Shown here in pieces: positions 45,350 through 54,679 of a DNA stretch of 64,000 nucleotides. This DNA is from Streptomyces sp. P3 (GTDB lineage Bacteria; Actinomycetota; Actinomycetes; Streptomycetales; Streptomycetaceae): assembly GCF_003032475.1 (NCBI RefSeq), contig NZ_CP028369.1, positions 1,612,001 through 1,676,000 of the forward strand. Reading direction: 5' to 3'. Below the pieces are notes generated by a model. That model had not been told where the DNA came from. It saw nothing but the letters and a program-made list of their open reading frames with translations, and did not search any database. The position numbers and the translations under genes are program-made. Within the stretch, counting starts at the first letter, position 1. Each line of letters begins with the position of its first letter.

Positions 45350-45377
45350 GACGTCCCGGAGTCAGCGGAATGCGGCC

Positions 45378-45605
45378 ATGGACGAGCTACTGACGAACGG
45401 CACCCATTCTCTGGGGATGACGAAGAAAGACATGGTCGCGAAGGCCGTCCGAGCCGAATTTGACCTCCGCCGTGAGAAGGCTCGGGCCCGCATGCTGGAG
45501 AAGATGCGCAAGCTGGACGGATCCGTGGAATCGAGCCTCTCGCTGCTCACCGGACTGCCACCAGAGCGGACCAAGGAACGCGGTGGAGTGGGAGACGACG
45601 ACTGA
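45378..45605 (+). CDS. Small hypothetical protein, possibly antitoxin-like
   Basis: The reading frame has 75 residues. The middle (TKKDMVAKAVRAEFDLRREKARARMLEKMRKLDG) is a charged helical stretch that resembles the VapB/ribbon-helix-helix type of antitoxin, but no family can be assigned with confidence. A second frame begins just at its end (GTG near 45588) but stops after 10 codons, so any toxin partner would be broken. The local base composition is lower in GC than the cluster, which points to an acquired or decaying segment. Confidence 0.35.
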   Translation: MDELLTNGTHSLGMTKKDMVAKAVRAEFDLRREKARARMLEKMRKLDGSVESSLSLLTGLPPERTKERGGVGDDD

Positions 45606-45615
45606 TTCCACTTGA

Positions 45616-46179
45616 TCAAGTTCTGGGCGCAGAGGGGATCGGGGTGGTTGCTGACCAGAGCTCCGATCGGACGTCGGGGTTTGGAATCGATCCTCCCGCG
45701 TAATTGGGGCCGACCGTCTCGGCCGTCGGTGGCGACACCGAGGACTTGGTGACACACGGTGTAGCCACCTCGAAGAAGGCTTGACCGTTGCCGCCGATGA
45801 GGAGGCGCACACGGAACTGGTCGGGCGTCTCGAAGTACGTCGCAGGGCTCTTGGCGCTTCGGTTCACACCGAGCTGTCGGTACCCCTCGGCCTTCCAATA
45901 GCGCTCCACCACCCCGAGGAAACTACCTCTGCGTTCCGGCGAGATGACGGTCATCACTGCGCGACGCCGCGACACATCACAGCTGCCGACGGTGGTTTCC
46001 CCATGAGTCCAATGGACTGCAGGCTTGATGGCAGCGAACGTCCCATCCAGAATGCTGTCCGCATGTTCCGCCGCTTCCTGCATGTTCATCTTCGACTTCC
46101 CCTCAGCCGGCTGCTCCGAAGCTCCACATCCTGCCAAAAATAGAATTCCTACCAGGAACGTGATTCTGATGCCTCTCAT
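45616..46179 (-). CDS. Hypothetical lipoprotein
   Basis: The protein has 187 residues. The N-terminus MRGIRITFLVGILFLAGCG is a signal peptide with lipobox LAGC, so Cys18 should be lipidated and the protein held on the outer face of the membrane. The rest (TVGSCDVSRRRAVMTVISPERRGSFLGVVERYW) does not match a family I know. Its ATG overlaps the stop of the upstream DUF1023 hydrolase gene (ATGA), so the two are a coupled pair. A role as immunity or partner protein for that hydrolase is possible. Base composition is clearly lower in GC than the biosynthetic genes. Confidence 0.75.
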   Translation of the reverse strand: MRGIRITFLVGILFLAGCGASEQPAEGKSKMNMQEAAEHADSILDGTFAAIKPAVHWTHGETTVGSCDVSRRRAVMTVISPERRGSFLGVVERYWKAEGYRQLGVNRSAKSPATYFETPDQFRVRLLIGGNGQAFFEVATPCVTKSSVSPPTAETVGPNYAGGSIPNPDVRSELWSATTPIPSAPRT

Positions 46180-48107
46180 CGCGGCTGCTCCAAAACGATT
46201 TCGTCAGACTTGCCGACCACAATTTTTGCAATATTGTCGGCAGACATCTGATCCTTCGTAGGGGTGAAATATTGCGAGTGCGCATCAAACCCACCCTCGG
46301 TCACAGGAGGGCCGTCGTCGACCAGGAAGCGTGTGGCCCCAAACGCCTTGTTCGCCGGATCGGTTCCGAACCAGATCTGACTGGGATCCGTCTGCTGATC
46401 TTGAGCCATGTAGCCGGCGACGCCACCCACGACGGTACCGGCTACTCCCCCAACGACTCCACCCGCAGGGCCGGCCATTCCCAATCCCAATACGAGCCCT
46501 GCCGATCCTCCACCAGCAGCTCCAGCCCCCATACCACTGGCCTCATTGTGATTAGGGAACTTAGTGACGATGTCGTTGTCGGCCGCGCCGACGAATACAT
46601 GGTGCTTGCCGACGTTCAGATCATCGGCGGTCTTCGCACCGGTGCCGGGGCTACCGACGAGGATGATGTCGTCCGCTCCGGGGATCCCGCCCTTCTCCTG
46701 AGCCGCCAAACCGACGGTCAGGGAACCGTATGAGTGTCCAATGGCCGTAATATGCGGATCCGCGTTCGCGTTCGTCGCCGAGATTCCTGCCATGAAGCTG
46801 TTGTACGCAGGGGCTCCGCTTTCGGCGTTTTCTCTGAACATGACGTCCGTGTTGGCGGCGAGGTCCGTTGGGGAGGTCTGAGGTGCGTCGTAGCCGAGCC
46901 AGACAATAGACGCGGTGGAGCTGTGAGGGTCGGCCTCACGGGCACCAAGAGCAGTGTCCTGAGCTCGTTTCATTGTGCCACCGACGAACTCGTCGTCCAG
47001 CTTTGTCCCAAGTCCAGGGACATACGCGGAGACGTTCTTCGCCGTGTCGGGGTTGCCATAGGAAACAATCGCGCGGCCGTTTCCTTCGTCCCCGATACCC
47101 AGGAGATACATCGGAGGAATACTTGGTTCCTGAAGTTTCTCTTGTATCCCTTTCAGTCCGTCCAGCATCGACTTCGACTCATCGTCATTTTTCCCCGAGA
47201 GTTTGCCGATGAGAAGCTGGATGTTCTCCCGATTGGCATCGTCCCGCACGGTCGCCGGAATGCCGTCCAGGTTTCCGATCACGTCCGGGTAGACCGCCAG
47301 GTACTCCTCCCGTTGCTCTTGAGTGAGGTGGTCCCACCAGTCCTTGCGAGCGGCTGGGGACTCGTCGAGCGGGATCTCGTCCTTCAGGTACTCCGCTGCA
47401 GCCTCGCCCACTGCCTTGACATCGGCGGCAGCGTCGGCCCAGGTCTTCGCGTCGACCATCAGTCCAGGCGCTGCCTTGAGCTCGCTCAGGGCCTGCCTGT
47501 AGCGTTCGTCGATTTCCCGGGCCTCCCGCAGAGCGTGAGCCATGCGGTCGGCGATGTCCTGCGCCTTGGCGTGGTTGGCGTTGGGGTTGATCAGGCTGGG
47601 CGCTCCGGGACCCGTACCGGGGGTGTACAGCCCCTTGTCGCTCGGTGGGTACAACCCGTTGTTGCCCGGCGTCAGCATGCCGTTGTTGCCCACTGCCGAG
47701 CCGCCGGGGATCTCTTCCCCGGTCAACTCGTTCTTGCCGCAGGCCGGGTACCCGATGCTTCCGTCCTCGTTCACTGTGTACGACAAGGCAGCGGCGTCGT
47801 CCAACGCGTCATTCAACCGCCTCTGAGGGGCACCGAGTTCGGTAGATAGACCGTTCACCGAAGCGCGAATCAGCCCGCACTCGGCGTGGATGTAGTGGTA
47901 GTTGCGGCTCAGTCGCCGCAGTCTTCGGACGGCAGCCTTCGCCGATTCGCTCTCCTGGCTCTTGGACAACTTGCCGGCCATCTCGGCATCCACGCGTTCT
48001 GCCGAGGCATCCGCATGCTGCGAGACCTTGGCCCAACTGTCGGCCGCGTCATCCAGCTCCGAGAGCTTCAGGTCCCGCAGCTGCTGCCAGGTCAACACCG
48101 CTGTCAC
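46176..48107 (-). CDS. DUF1023 alpha/beta hydrolase, WXG-operon type
   Basis: The protein has 643 residues. The N-terminal 220 are mostly helical (LTWQQLRDLKLSELDDAADSWAKVSQHADASAERV), like ESX-associated partner domains, with a central low-complexity stretch of repeated GNNG and TPG motifs near 130-170. The C-terminal DUF1023 hydrolase has VWLGYDAP, the nucleophile elbow GHSYGS near 457, and LVGSPG. A glycine-rich segment (GLVLGLGMAGPAGGVVGG) near 545 looks membrane-active. GTG 48107 overlaps the stop of the WXG-like gene. Such proteins are common in Streptomyces next to WXG100-like genes and may be secreted or surface effectors. GC is lower than in neighbours, so lateral acquisition is likely. 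Confidence 0.85.
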   Translation of the reverse strand: MTAVLTWQQLRDLKLSELDDAADSWAKVSQHADASAERVDAEMAGKLSKSQESESAKAAVRRLRRLSRNYHYIHAECGLIRASVNGLSTELGAPQRRLNDALDDAAALSYTVNEDGSIGYPACGKNELTGEEIPGGSAVGNNGMLTPGNNGLYPPSDKGLYTPGTGPGAPSLINPNANHAKAQDIADRMAHALREAREIDERYRQALSELKAAPGLMVDAKTWADAAADVKAVGEAAAEYLKDEIPLDESPAARKDWWDHLTQEQREEYLAVYPDVIGNLDGIPATVRDDANRENIQLLIGKLSGKNDDESKSMLDGLKGIQEKLQEPSIPPMYLLGIGDEGNGRAIVSYGNPDTAKNVSAYVPGLGTKLDDEFVGGTMKRAQDTALGAREADPHSSTASIVWLGYDAPQTSPTDLAANTDVMFRENAESGAPAYNSFMAGISATNANADPHITAIGHSYGSLTVGLAAQEKGGIPGADDIILVGSPGTGAKTADDLNVGKHHVFVGAADNDIVTKFPNHNEASGMGAGAAGGGSAGLVLGLGMAGPAGGVVGGVAGTVVGGVAGYMAQDQQTDPSQIWFGTDPANKAFGATRFLVDDGPPVTEGGFDAHSQYFTPTKDQMSADNIAKIVVGKSDEIVLEQPR

Positions 48108-48565
48108 TGGTCCTTGCCCCCTCCCGAGACTTGTACAGCGCGCGCCTTGGCAGCAACGGCACTGTCAAGCTCACCCATGTCCTTGGCGACGGCGCGCAGC
48201 TTGGGCTCCAGCGACTCACACTCGTCCCGCACCGCCTCCAGCCGCTTCTCCCAGGTGGTGAGTACCGTCTTTAACGCAGCCAGGCTCCCGAGGCCTACAG
48301 CCCCGGTCGACACACCCGTGTGGCCTGACTGCAGGCTCGTCCTCGTGGACTCGGTGCTGATCTTCAGCTCGTTGGATGTGCCTGCGGCGTGGGTCCATGG
48401 CCCGTTCGAGTGGCGCAGCGTACCGGAGCCCCCATCCGATCCGGACTTCGTCCCACCCGTGGGAGCGCCGCCGCCCTGATCAGCCAGCAGTTGGTTCAGC
48501 TGCATATGAGTGGAGTGACGCTCGGCCGCCGCGGCCTTGACCTGTTCCCACTCGTCCCAAGCCAC
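48104..48565 (-). CDS. WXG100/ESX-like small helical protein
   Basis: The protein has 153 residues from GTG 48565 (GGGGAG seven bases upstream). It opens VAWDEWEQVKAAAAERHSTHMQLNQL, then a Gly/Ser-rich linker, then a long helix pair (LAALKTVLTTWEKRLEAVRDECESLEPKLRAVAKDMGELDSAVAAKA). This plan suits a WXG100-related or DUF-type VII-secretion partner for the overlapping DUF1023 gene. There is no signal peptide. The 262 bases between it and the divergent SseB-like gene hold no further gene I can support. Confidence 0.7.
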   Translation of the reverse strand: MAWDEWEQVKAAAAERHSTHMQLNQLLADQGGGAPTGGTKSGSDGGSGTLRHSNGPWTHAAGTSNELKISTESTRTSLQSGHTGVSTGAVGLGSLAALKTVLTTWEKRLEAVRDECESLEPKLRAVAKDMGELDSAVAAKARAVQVSGGGKDQ

Positions 48566-48827
48566 CAGCGATCTCTCCCCGTCGTACGCCTCCGCAGCGC
48601 GGTCTGTGCCTGCTGTTGCGGACGCTGTCCCGTGTGTCGCAACGCACTGTATCCGCGCGATCTGACAGAGCGACTGAGTACTCCTACTCATGCCGCCTCC
48701 AGGATGGTTACGGTGTCGGCCGCCAGCCAGGCGACGCCGTCGCGGCGAACCTTCACAAGAACCGACCCGTTCGTGCCGTGCGTCCTGATCTACGGTGCCA
48801 TGAGGCACCTGGGACCGGGGAGGAACC

Positions 48828-49241
48828 GTGCAGCAGTCGAGAGCGGCACTCGCCGAGCGGATCGCGGAGCGCAGAGACGGGGGCGGCGACCCGCGTGCCC
48901 TGGTCGGCGAGATGCGGCGCTCGGTGCTGCTGGTGCCGGTGGCCGACGGAGGTCTGTGGTCGGTGCGGTCGGGCGGGGTGCGGTGGATCTGCGGGTTCAC
49001 CGACGAGAGCGCGCTCGCCCGGTTCGCCCTGCACCACGGACCCGGCGACCGGCCCGTGGACTACGCGGCGCTGCTCGGCGCGCGCATCGTCGACGAGATC
49101 GTGCCGGCCCTCGGCGAGCCCGCCGGGCTGGCCGTCGACATCGCCACCGGCGAGGGGTCGATGTTCTTCCCGCCGGTCGTCGGCATCGTCCCGGACGCGG
49201 TCGCCGTCGACGCCGGTGCGGCGGCGGGGAGGCGGCCGTGA
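48828..49241 (+). CDS. SseB-like N-terminal domain protein
   Basis: The protein has 137 residues, starting GTG 48828. The segment SVLLVPVADGGLWSVRSGGVRWICGFTDESALARFALHHG has the SseB N-terminal domain pattern, found in Streptomyces beside WXG and RHS toxin genes. ALGEPAGLAVDIATGEG follows as expected. Its stop overlaps the GTG of the next gene (GTGA), so it belongs to the RHS toxin operon. Its function there is not established; an accessory or chaperone role for delivery is usually supposed. Confidence 0.75.
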   Translation: MQQSRAALAERIAERRDGGGDPRALVGEMRRSVLLVPVADGGLWSVRSGGVRWICGFTDESALARFALHHGPGDRPVDYAALLGARIVDEIVPALGEPAGLAVDIATGEGSMFFPPVVGIVPDAVAVDAGAAAGRRP

Positions 49242-49894
49242 GCGGCGAGGGAACGGACCTTCGGCTCGGCGAGGCCGCCGTCGCGAAGTTCACCCAGGGC
49301 GTGGGCGCGACGATCGACCAGCTCGGCGACCTCGGCGGCGCCACCGGCTCGGTGATGGGCAAGGGCTTCTCGGAGCTGGCCATGACCCAGATGGAGGCCG
49401 GGCACCACGGCCTGTCGGCGGACTTCGAGGACTTCTGCGAACGCTGGGAGTGGGGGGTGCGCGCCCTGGTCCACGATGCCAGCGCCCTCGCGAACCGCCT
49501 CGGCCTCGCGGCGGGCACCCAGTGGGAGCACGACCAGTACATAGCGGGCTCGTTGAAGGTGGGCGTCAACTCCGTGATGGGCGGCAACCCGCACGCCAGT
49601 GAGGCGGAGATCACCCAGCAGGACTGGGGCGACGTCTTCACACCGGACTCCCTGGACCCCGACTGGAGCGGCGAGTCGTTCGACAAGGCCGGTCAGGACA
49701 TCGAGCAGACCTGGAAGGACACCGGGCGCACCGTCCTCACCGAGGGCGACGGCGGCCGGCGGTCGGAGTTGCTCAACGACGCGCTCGGCATCTCCGACGA
49801 CCAGTGGAACCAGGCACTGGACGACACCTTCGGCCCGTCGCCGGAGGAACGCGCGCGGCAGCAACAGCAACAGGGCGACTCCGGGGGCAACTGA
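49238..49894 (+). CDS. Hypothetical protein of the RHS operon, probable secretion partner
   Basis: The protein has 218 residues. The N-terminal 110 are helical (LGEAAVAKFTQGVGATIDQLGDLG, ALVHDASALANRLGLAAG), resembling WXG-like secretion modules; the C-terminal part (DWGDVFTPDSLDPDWSGESFDKAGQDIEQTWKDTG) is acidic and ends in a Gln-rich tail. It stands between the SseB-like gene and the RHS gene with a four-base overlap before and a two-base gap after. I do not recognise a named family. Its position supports a role in folding or export of the RHS protein. Confidence 0.65.
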   Translation: MSGEGTDLRLGEAAVAKFTQGVGATIDQLGDLGGATGSVMGKGFSELAMTQMEAGHHGLSADFEDFCERWEWGVRALVHDASALANRLGLAAGTQWEHDQYIAGSLKVGVNSVMGGNPHASEAEITQQDWGDVFTPDSLDPDWSGESFDKAGQDIEQTWKDTGRTVLTEGDGGRRSELLNDALGISDDQWNQALDDTFGPSPEERARQQQQQGDSGGN

Positions 49895-49896
49895 CT

Positions 49897-52800
49897 GTGG
49901 GCATCGGCGACTTCATCAGTGACATCACGCCCGACTCGGTCGAGGACGCGGTCGAGGACGGCGTCGCGTGGGTCGGCGACCGGGTCGAGGACGCCGGCAA
50001 CTGGACGGCCGACAAACTGGAGGACGCCGGCTGGCAGACCGGCGCGGACTGGGTGCGCGAACAGTCCCGTTCGGTCGCGAACCGACTGGGCGCCGAGGTC
50101 GACGAGATGGACCTCGGGCAGACCGAGGACAAGACCAAGCTGATCTACGGCAGCGCCGACAAGATCCGCTCCACCGCCGAGAAGCTCCGCGGCTTCCAGA
50201 CCTCCTTCGACAGCGCGGGCGAGGGCCTCAAGGGCCTCGACTCGTCCCGGCTCAAGGGCGAGACGGCCGAGGCCCTGCGCACCGCGGTCGGCACCCAGCC
50301 GCCCAAGTGGTTCACCGGCGCCGACGCCTGCGAGAAGGCGGCGGCCGCGCTCGAGGCGTTCGCCGGCACCGTCACCTGGGCGCAGGGGCAGGCGCAGACG
50401 GCGATCGACAAGTGGAAGGAGGGCGTCAAGGCCTCCGAGGACGCCGCCGACGCCCACCGCAAGAAGGTCGACGACTACAACAGCGCCGTCGACCGCTACA
50501 ACGCGCAGCCCGCCGACAAGCGCGACCTGTCCACGCTGCCCGCCAAGCCGTCGGCGACCTTCGACGACCCCGGCAAGAAGCTGATGCAGGACGCCCAGGA
50601 CCTGCTCACCGAGGCCCGCAAGCAACGCAACACGGCGGCCGAGACCGCACGCTCCGCCGTCCGCGCCGCCCGCGACACCGCCCCCGAGAAGCCGTCCTAC
50701 GCCGAGCAGTTGAACGACGGCATGCAGGAACTGCAGATCATGGGCGACCACGTCGGCGGCGGCGTCATCAAGGGCACCGCCGGCATCCTCAACTTCGTCC
50801 GCGGCATCAACCCGATGGACCCGTACAACATCACCCACCCGGCCGAGTACCTCACCTCCCTCAACAGCCTGGCCGCCGGGCTGGTCGTCGCCGCGAACGA
50901 CCCGGTCGGCACCGGCAAGCAGATGGTCACCGACTTCATGAAGGACCCCGGCGAGGGCCTGGGACGGCTGCTGCCGGACGTCGCGCTGACCGTGGCCACC
51001 GGGGGCGGCGGCGCCGCGGTGAAGGGCGTGCGGATAGCGGAGGACGCCGCCGAGGCCGCACGGCTGCGCCGCCTGGTCGACGACGCCCCGGACGGGACGC
51101 ACAACACCCCGGACGGCGACCGCAACCCCGGCGGCGACCCGGTGGACCTCGCCACGGGCCGGATGTACCTGCCCCAGACCGACCTCCAGCTCCCCGGCAT
51201 CCTGCCGCTGCAGTTCACCCGCCGCACCGAGTCCGGCTGCACGGCCGGCCGCTTCCTGGGACCCGCCTGGACGTCCACCGTCGACGAGCGCCTGCAGATC
51301 GACGCCGTCGGCGTCCTCCACATCACCGCCGACGGACTCCTGATCCCGTACCCGCACCCGGTCCCCGGCGCGCCCACCACTCCGGAGTCGGGCCGCAACC
51401 GCACGCGACTCGCCCGGGACGCCGACGGCGACTACACGGTCACCGACCCCGACAGCGGTCTGGTCTTCCGCTTCGCCGCCCCGCCGGGGGCCGAACCCGG
51501 CGGCGACGGCGTCGCCTGGCTGTCGGACGTCACCGAGCGCAACGGCCACACGATCACCGTCCAGCGCGACGCGGACGGCCTGCCGCTGGCCCTCGTCCAC
51601 TCGGCGGGCCACCGGGTGAACCTGTCGTCCGCCGACGGCCTCGTCACCGCCCTGTCCCTGGCCCGCGCGGGCGAAGGCGGCGCCGACCTGCCCCTGATGA
51701 GCTACGGCTACCAGAACGGCAACCTCACCACGGTCACCAAGCCGTCGGGCGCCACCACCACCTTCGTCTACGACGACCGCCGCCGCGTCATCGCCTGGAT
51801 CGACTCCAACGGACACCGCTACGACTACCTCTACGACGACCACGACCGCGTCGTGGCGGAGGGCGGCGAGGCCGGTCACGTCCAGATCGCCCTGACCTAC
51901 ACCGGACCCGATCCCGGGACCGGCCACCGGACCACCACGCTCACCACCGCCGACGGGCACGCGACCCGCCACCTGTTCGGCCCCGGCTGCCGCCTGCTGG
52001 CCGTCACCGACCCGCTCGGCCACACCACCCGGTTCACCTACGACCCCCGCGGCAACCTGCTGACACGCACCGATCCGCTGGGCCTCACCACCGCCTTCTC
52101 CTACGACGAGGACGGGCGGGTCGTCTGCGCCGTCCGCCCCGACGGAAGCGAACTGCGTACGGTGCGCGGCCCGTTCGGTCTGCCCGTGGAGGTCTTCGGA
52201 CCGGACGGAACCCGCGTGGTCCACGAGTTCGACGAACGCGGCAACCGCACGGCGGTCACCGACCAGGCCGGGTCCACCACCCGCCACACCTACGACCACG
52301 CCGGCCGGCTCACCTCGGTCACCGATGCCCTCGGCGCGACGACCCGCGTGATGTGCGACGCGGCCGGTCTGCCCCTGGAGGTGACCGCTCCCGACGGCGC
52401 GGTCACCCGCACGGAGCGGGACGCCCTCGGCAGGCCGGTCCGGGTCACCGACCCGATGGGCGCCGTCACCCGCCTGGAGTGGCACGCCGACGGGCAGCTC
52501 GCCCGGCGTACCGGACCCGACGACGCCACGGAGTCGTGGACGTACGACGGCGAGGGCAACCTGCTCGCCCACACCGACGCCTGCGGTGGCGTCTCACGCT
52601 TCGAGTACACCCACTTCGACCTTCCAGTCGCCCGGACCCGGCCCGACGGCGCCCGCTACACGTTCGAGCACGACACCGAGCTGCGCCTCACCCGCGTCAC
52701 CGACCCACAAGGGCTGAACTGGACCTACACGTACGACGCGGCCGGCGACGTCGTCTCCGAGACCGACTTCGACGGCCGCACCCTCACCTACCGGGTGGAC

Positions 52801-54666
52801 GCCGCGGGCCGGCTCGCCGCCCGTACCGACGCGCTCGGCGGGACCATCGCCTTCGAGCGCGACCAGCTGGGCCGGGTGGTCCGCAAGGACGTCGACGGCC
52901 GCGTGACCACCTACGTCCACGACCGGGCCGGGCGCCTGCTGGAGGCGGCCGGCCCGGACGGAGAGCTCCGCTACCAGTACGACCGGCGGGGGAAGGTCAA
53001 GACCGAGCTGGTGGACGGCCGTCCCGTCTCCTACTCCTACGACGCCCTGGGCCGCCGCAGGCAGCGCACCACGCCCACCGGCCATGTCACGTCCTACGCC
53101 TACGGTGACGACGGACGACTGGAGCACCTGGCGACCGGCGGCCACCGGGTGGGCTTCACCCACGACGCCGCCGGCCGGGAACTCGCCCGCGTCTTCGGCG
53201 ACGCGATCACCGTGTCGTCCACCTGGGACGACGCCGGACGGCTCGCCGCGCAGCACATCACCGCCGGGGTCCGGGCCGTCAACAGCCGCGCCTACGCCTA
53301 CCGCGCCGACGGCCACCTGATCTCCGTCGCGGACCGGAGGTCCGGCACGCGCACCTTCGACCTGGACCCGACGGGCCGGGTCACCGCCGTCCACGCCCGG
53401 GACTGGACGGAGCGCTACGCGTACGACGACGCCGGCAACCAGACCTCGGCGTCCTGGCCGTCCCGCCATCCCGGCAGCGAGGCCACCGGAGCGCGCTCCT
53501 ACACCGGCACCCGCGTCACCCGCGCCGGAGACGTCCGCTTCGAGCACGACGCCCTCGGCCGGGTCGTCCTGCGGCAGAAGACCCGTCTCTCCCGCAAACC
53601 CGACACCTGGCGCTACACCTGGGACCCGGAGAACCGCCTCACCTCCGTCACCACACCCGACGGGACCCTGTGGCGGTACCGCTACGACCCGCTGGGCCGC
53701 CGCACCGCGAAGCAGCGCATGGCGTCCGACGGCGAGAGCGTCGTCGAGGAGACCCGGTTCACCTGGGACGGCCTCACCCTGTGCGAACAGACCAGCCACC
53801 GGCCGGACGTGCCGCACACGGTCGCCCTCACCTGGGACCACCGCGCCGGCACGCCCCTCGCCCAGACCGAGCGCATCCTCACCGCCGACGCCCGCCAGGA
53901 GGAGATCGACCGCCGGTTCTTCGCCATCGCCACCGACGTCGTCGGCACCCCCACCGAGCTGATCGACGAGTCCGGCGGCATCGCGTGGCGCAGCCGCAGC
54001 ACGCTCTGGGGCACGACCGCCTGGGCCCGGGACAGCAGCGCCTACACCCCGCTGCGCTTCCCCGGCCAGTACTACGACCCCGAGACCGGCCTCCACTACA
54101 ACTACTTCCGCCACTACGACCCCGAGACCGGGCGCTACACCTCCCCCGACCCCCTCGGACTCGCTCCGGCCCCCAACCCCTGCGCGTACGTGGACAATCC
54201 GCTCAGCGGATCCGACCCACTGGGCCTCATGCCCAAGTACACGAAGGAGGAGAAGGCCCAGAAGGCGAGGGACGACGCCCTCAAGGCGATGGACGACGTC
54301 ATCGAGAGGGCCCAGGACGGCAAATTCAAGAAGGCCGGCAACTACCACGCGGACGACCACGGCTTCAGCGAGGAAATGGTCACGGAGATCCTGAAGAATC
54401 CGGACGCCGTGTACCACTCCACCGCGGGCAGCGGAAACCTGATCTTCCGTCAGGGCGACGACATCGTGGTGGTCCGGGCCGACCGCACCGGGGCCGGCAA
54501 CGTCATCACGGCATACGGGTCGTCCGGCATCAAGGGTCCTTCCGGGGCCGAGGCGCTGGGCGGCCTGCCCAGCGATCCCGGCGGGCCGATCACACACGCG
54601 GACGTGGTGGAAGGCAGGATTCCGGCCAAGAACGGCTTCATGGCTCCCGCAGAGCAGGTCAGATGA
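49897..54666 (+). CDS. RHS-repeat polymorphic toxin with N-terminal T7SS-like domain and BECR-like C-terminal toxin
   Basis: The protein has 1,589 residues from GTG 49897. The N-terminal region (1-390) is helical and repeated in character (SVEDAVEDGVAWVGDRVEDAG), as in proteins sent out by type VII-like systems. DUF6531 follows near 410 (GGDPVDLATGRMYLPQTDLQLPG). RHS/YD repeats fill about 500-1390, and the RHS core motif YDPETGLHYNYFRHYDPETGRYTSPDPLGL is near 1400. The last 145 residues after MPKYTKEEKAQKA are the variable tip; the stretch YHADDHGFSEEMV...VYHSTAGSGNLIFRQGDDIVVVRAD resembles the BECR RNase fold of CdiA/RHS toxins. Thus a contact-dependent or secreted nuclease is likely. The genes downstream are candidate immunity genes. 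Confidence 0.9.
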   Translation: MGIGDFISDITPDSVEDAVEDGVAWVGDRVEDAGNWTADKLEDAGWQTGADWVREQSRSVANRLGAEVDEMDLGQTEDKTKLIYGSADKIRSTAEKLRGFQTSFDSAGEGLKGLDSSRLKGETAEALRTAVGTQPPKWFTGADACEKAAAALEAFAGTVTWAQGQAQTAIDKWKEGVKASEDAADAHRKKVDDYNSAVDRYNAQPADKRDLSTLPAKPSATFDDPGKKLMQDAQDLLTEARKQRNTAAETARSAVRAARDTAPEKPSYAEQLNDGMQELQIMGDHVGGGVIKGTAGILNFVRGINPMDPYNITHPAEYLTSLNSLAAGLVVAANDPVGTGKQMVTDFMKDPGEGLGRLLPDVALTVATGGGGAAVKGVRIAEDAAEAARLRRLVDDAPDGTHNTPDGDRNPGGDPVDLATGRMYLPQTDLQLPGILPLQFTRRTESGCTAGRFLGPAWTSTVDERLQIDAVGVLHITADGLLIPYPHPVPGAPTTPESGRNRTRLARDADGDYTVTDPDSGLVFRFAAPPGAEPGGDGVAWLSDVTERNGHTITVQRDADGLPLALVHSAGHRVNLSSADGLVTALSLARAGEGGADLPLMSYGYQNGNLTTVTKPSGATTTFVYDDRRRVIAWIDSNGHRYDYLYDDHDRVVAEGGEAGHVQIALTYTGPDPGTGHRTTTLTTADGHATRHLFGPGCRLLAVTDPLGHTTRFTYDPRGNLLTRTDPLGLTTAFSYDEDGRVVCAVRPDGSELRTVRGPFGLPVEVFGPDGTRVVHEFDERGNRTAVTDQAGSTTRHTYDHAGRLTSVTDALGATTRVMCDAAGLPLEVTAPDGAVTRTERDALGRPVRVTDPMGAVTRLEWHADGQLARRTGPDDATESWTYDGEGNLLAHTDACGGVSRFEYTHFDLPVARTRPDGARYTFEHDTELRLTRVTDPQGLNWTYTYDAAGDVVSETDFDGRTLTYRVDAAGRLAARTDALGGTIAFERDQLGRVVRKDVDGRVTTYVHDRAGRLLEAAGPDGELRYQYDRRGKVKTELVDGRPVSYSYDALGRRRQRTTPTGHVTSYAYGDDGRLEHLATGGHRVGFTHDAAGRELARVFGDAITVSSTWDDAGRLAAQHITAGVRAVNSRAYAYRADGHLISVADRRSGTRTFDLDPTGRVTAVHARDWTERYAYDDAGNQTSASWPSRHPGSEATGARSYTGTRVTRAGDVRFEHDALGRVVLRQKTRLSRKPDTWRYTWDPENRLTSVTTPDGTLWRYRYDPLGRRTAKQRMASDGESVVEETRFTWDGLTLCEQTSHRPDVPHTVALTWDHRAGTPLAQTERILTADARQEEIDRRFFAIATDVVGTPTELIDESGGIAWRSRSTLWGTTAWARDSSAYTPLRFPGQYYDPETGLHYNYFRHYDPETGRYTSPDPLGLAPAPNPCAYVDNPLSGSDPLGLMPKYTKEEKAQKARDDALKAMDDVIERAQDGKFKKAGNYHADDHGFSEEMVTEILKNPDAVYHSTAGSGNLIFRQGDDIVVVRADRTGAGNVITAYGSSGIKGPSGAEALGGLPSDPGGPITHADVVEGRIPAKNGFMAPAEQVR

Positions 54667-54679
54667 GGTGGCACGCACG

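Noticed and set aside
45378..45605. Functional toxin-antitoxin pair
   Set aside because: The antitoxin similarity is weak and the expected toxin frame stops after 10 codons.
49693..52572. A 959-residue minus-strand frame opposite the RHS gene
   Set aside because: No domain; its composition is what antisense of RHS repeats gives, and the plus strand has clear YD repeats and RHS core.
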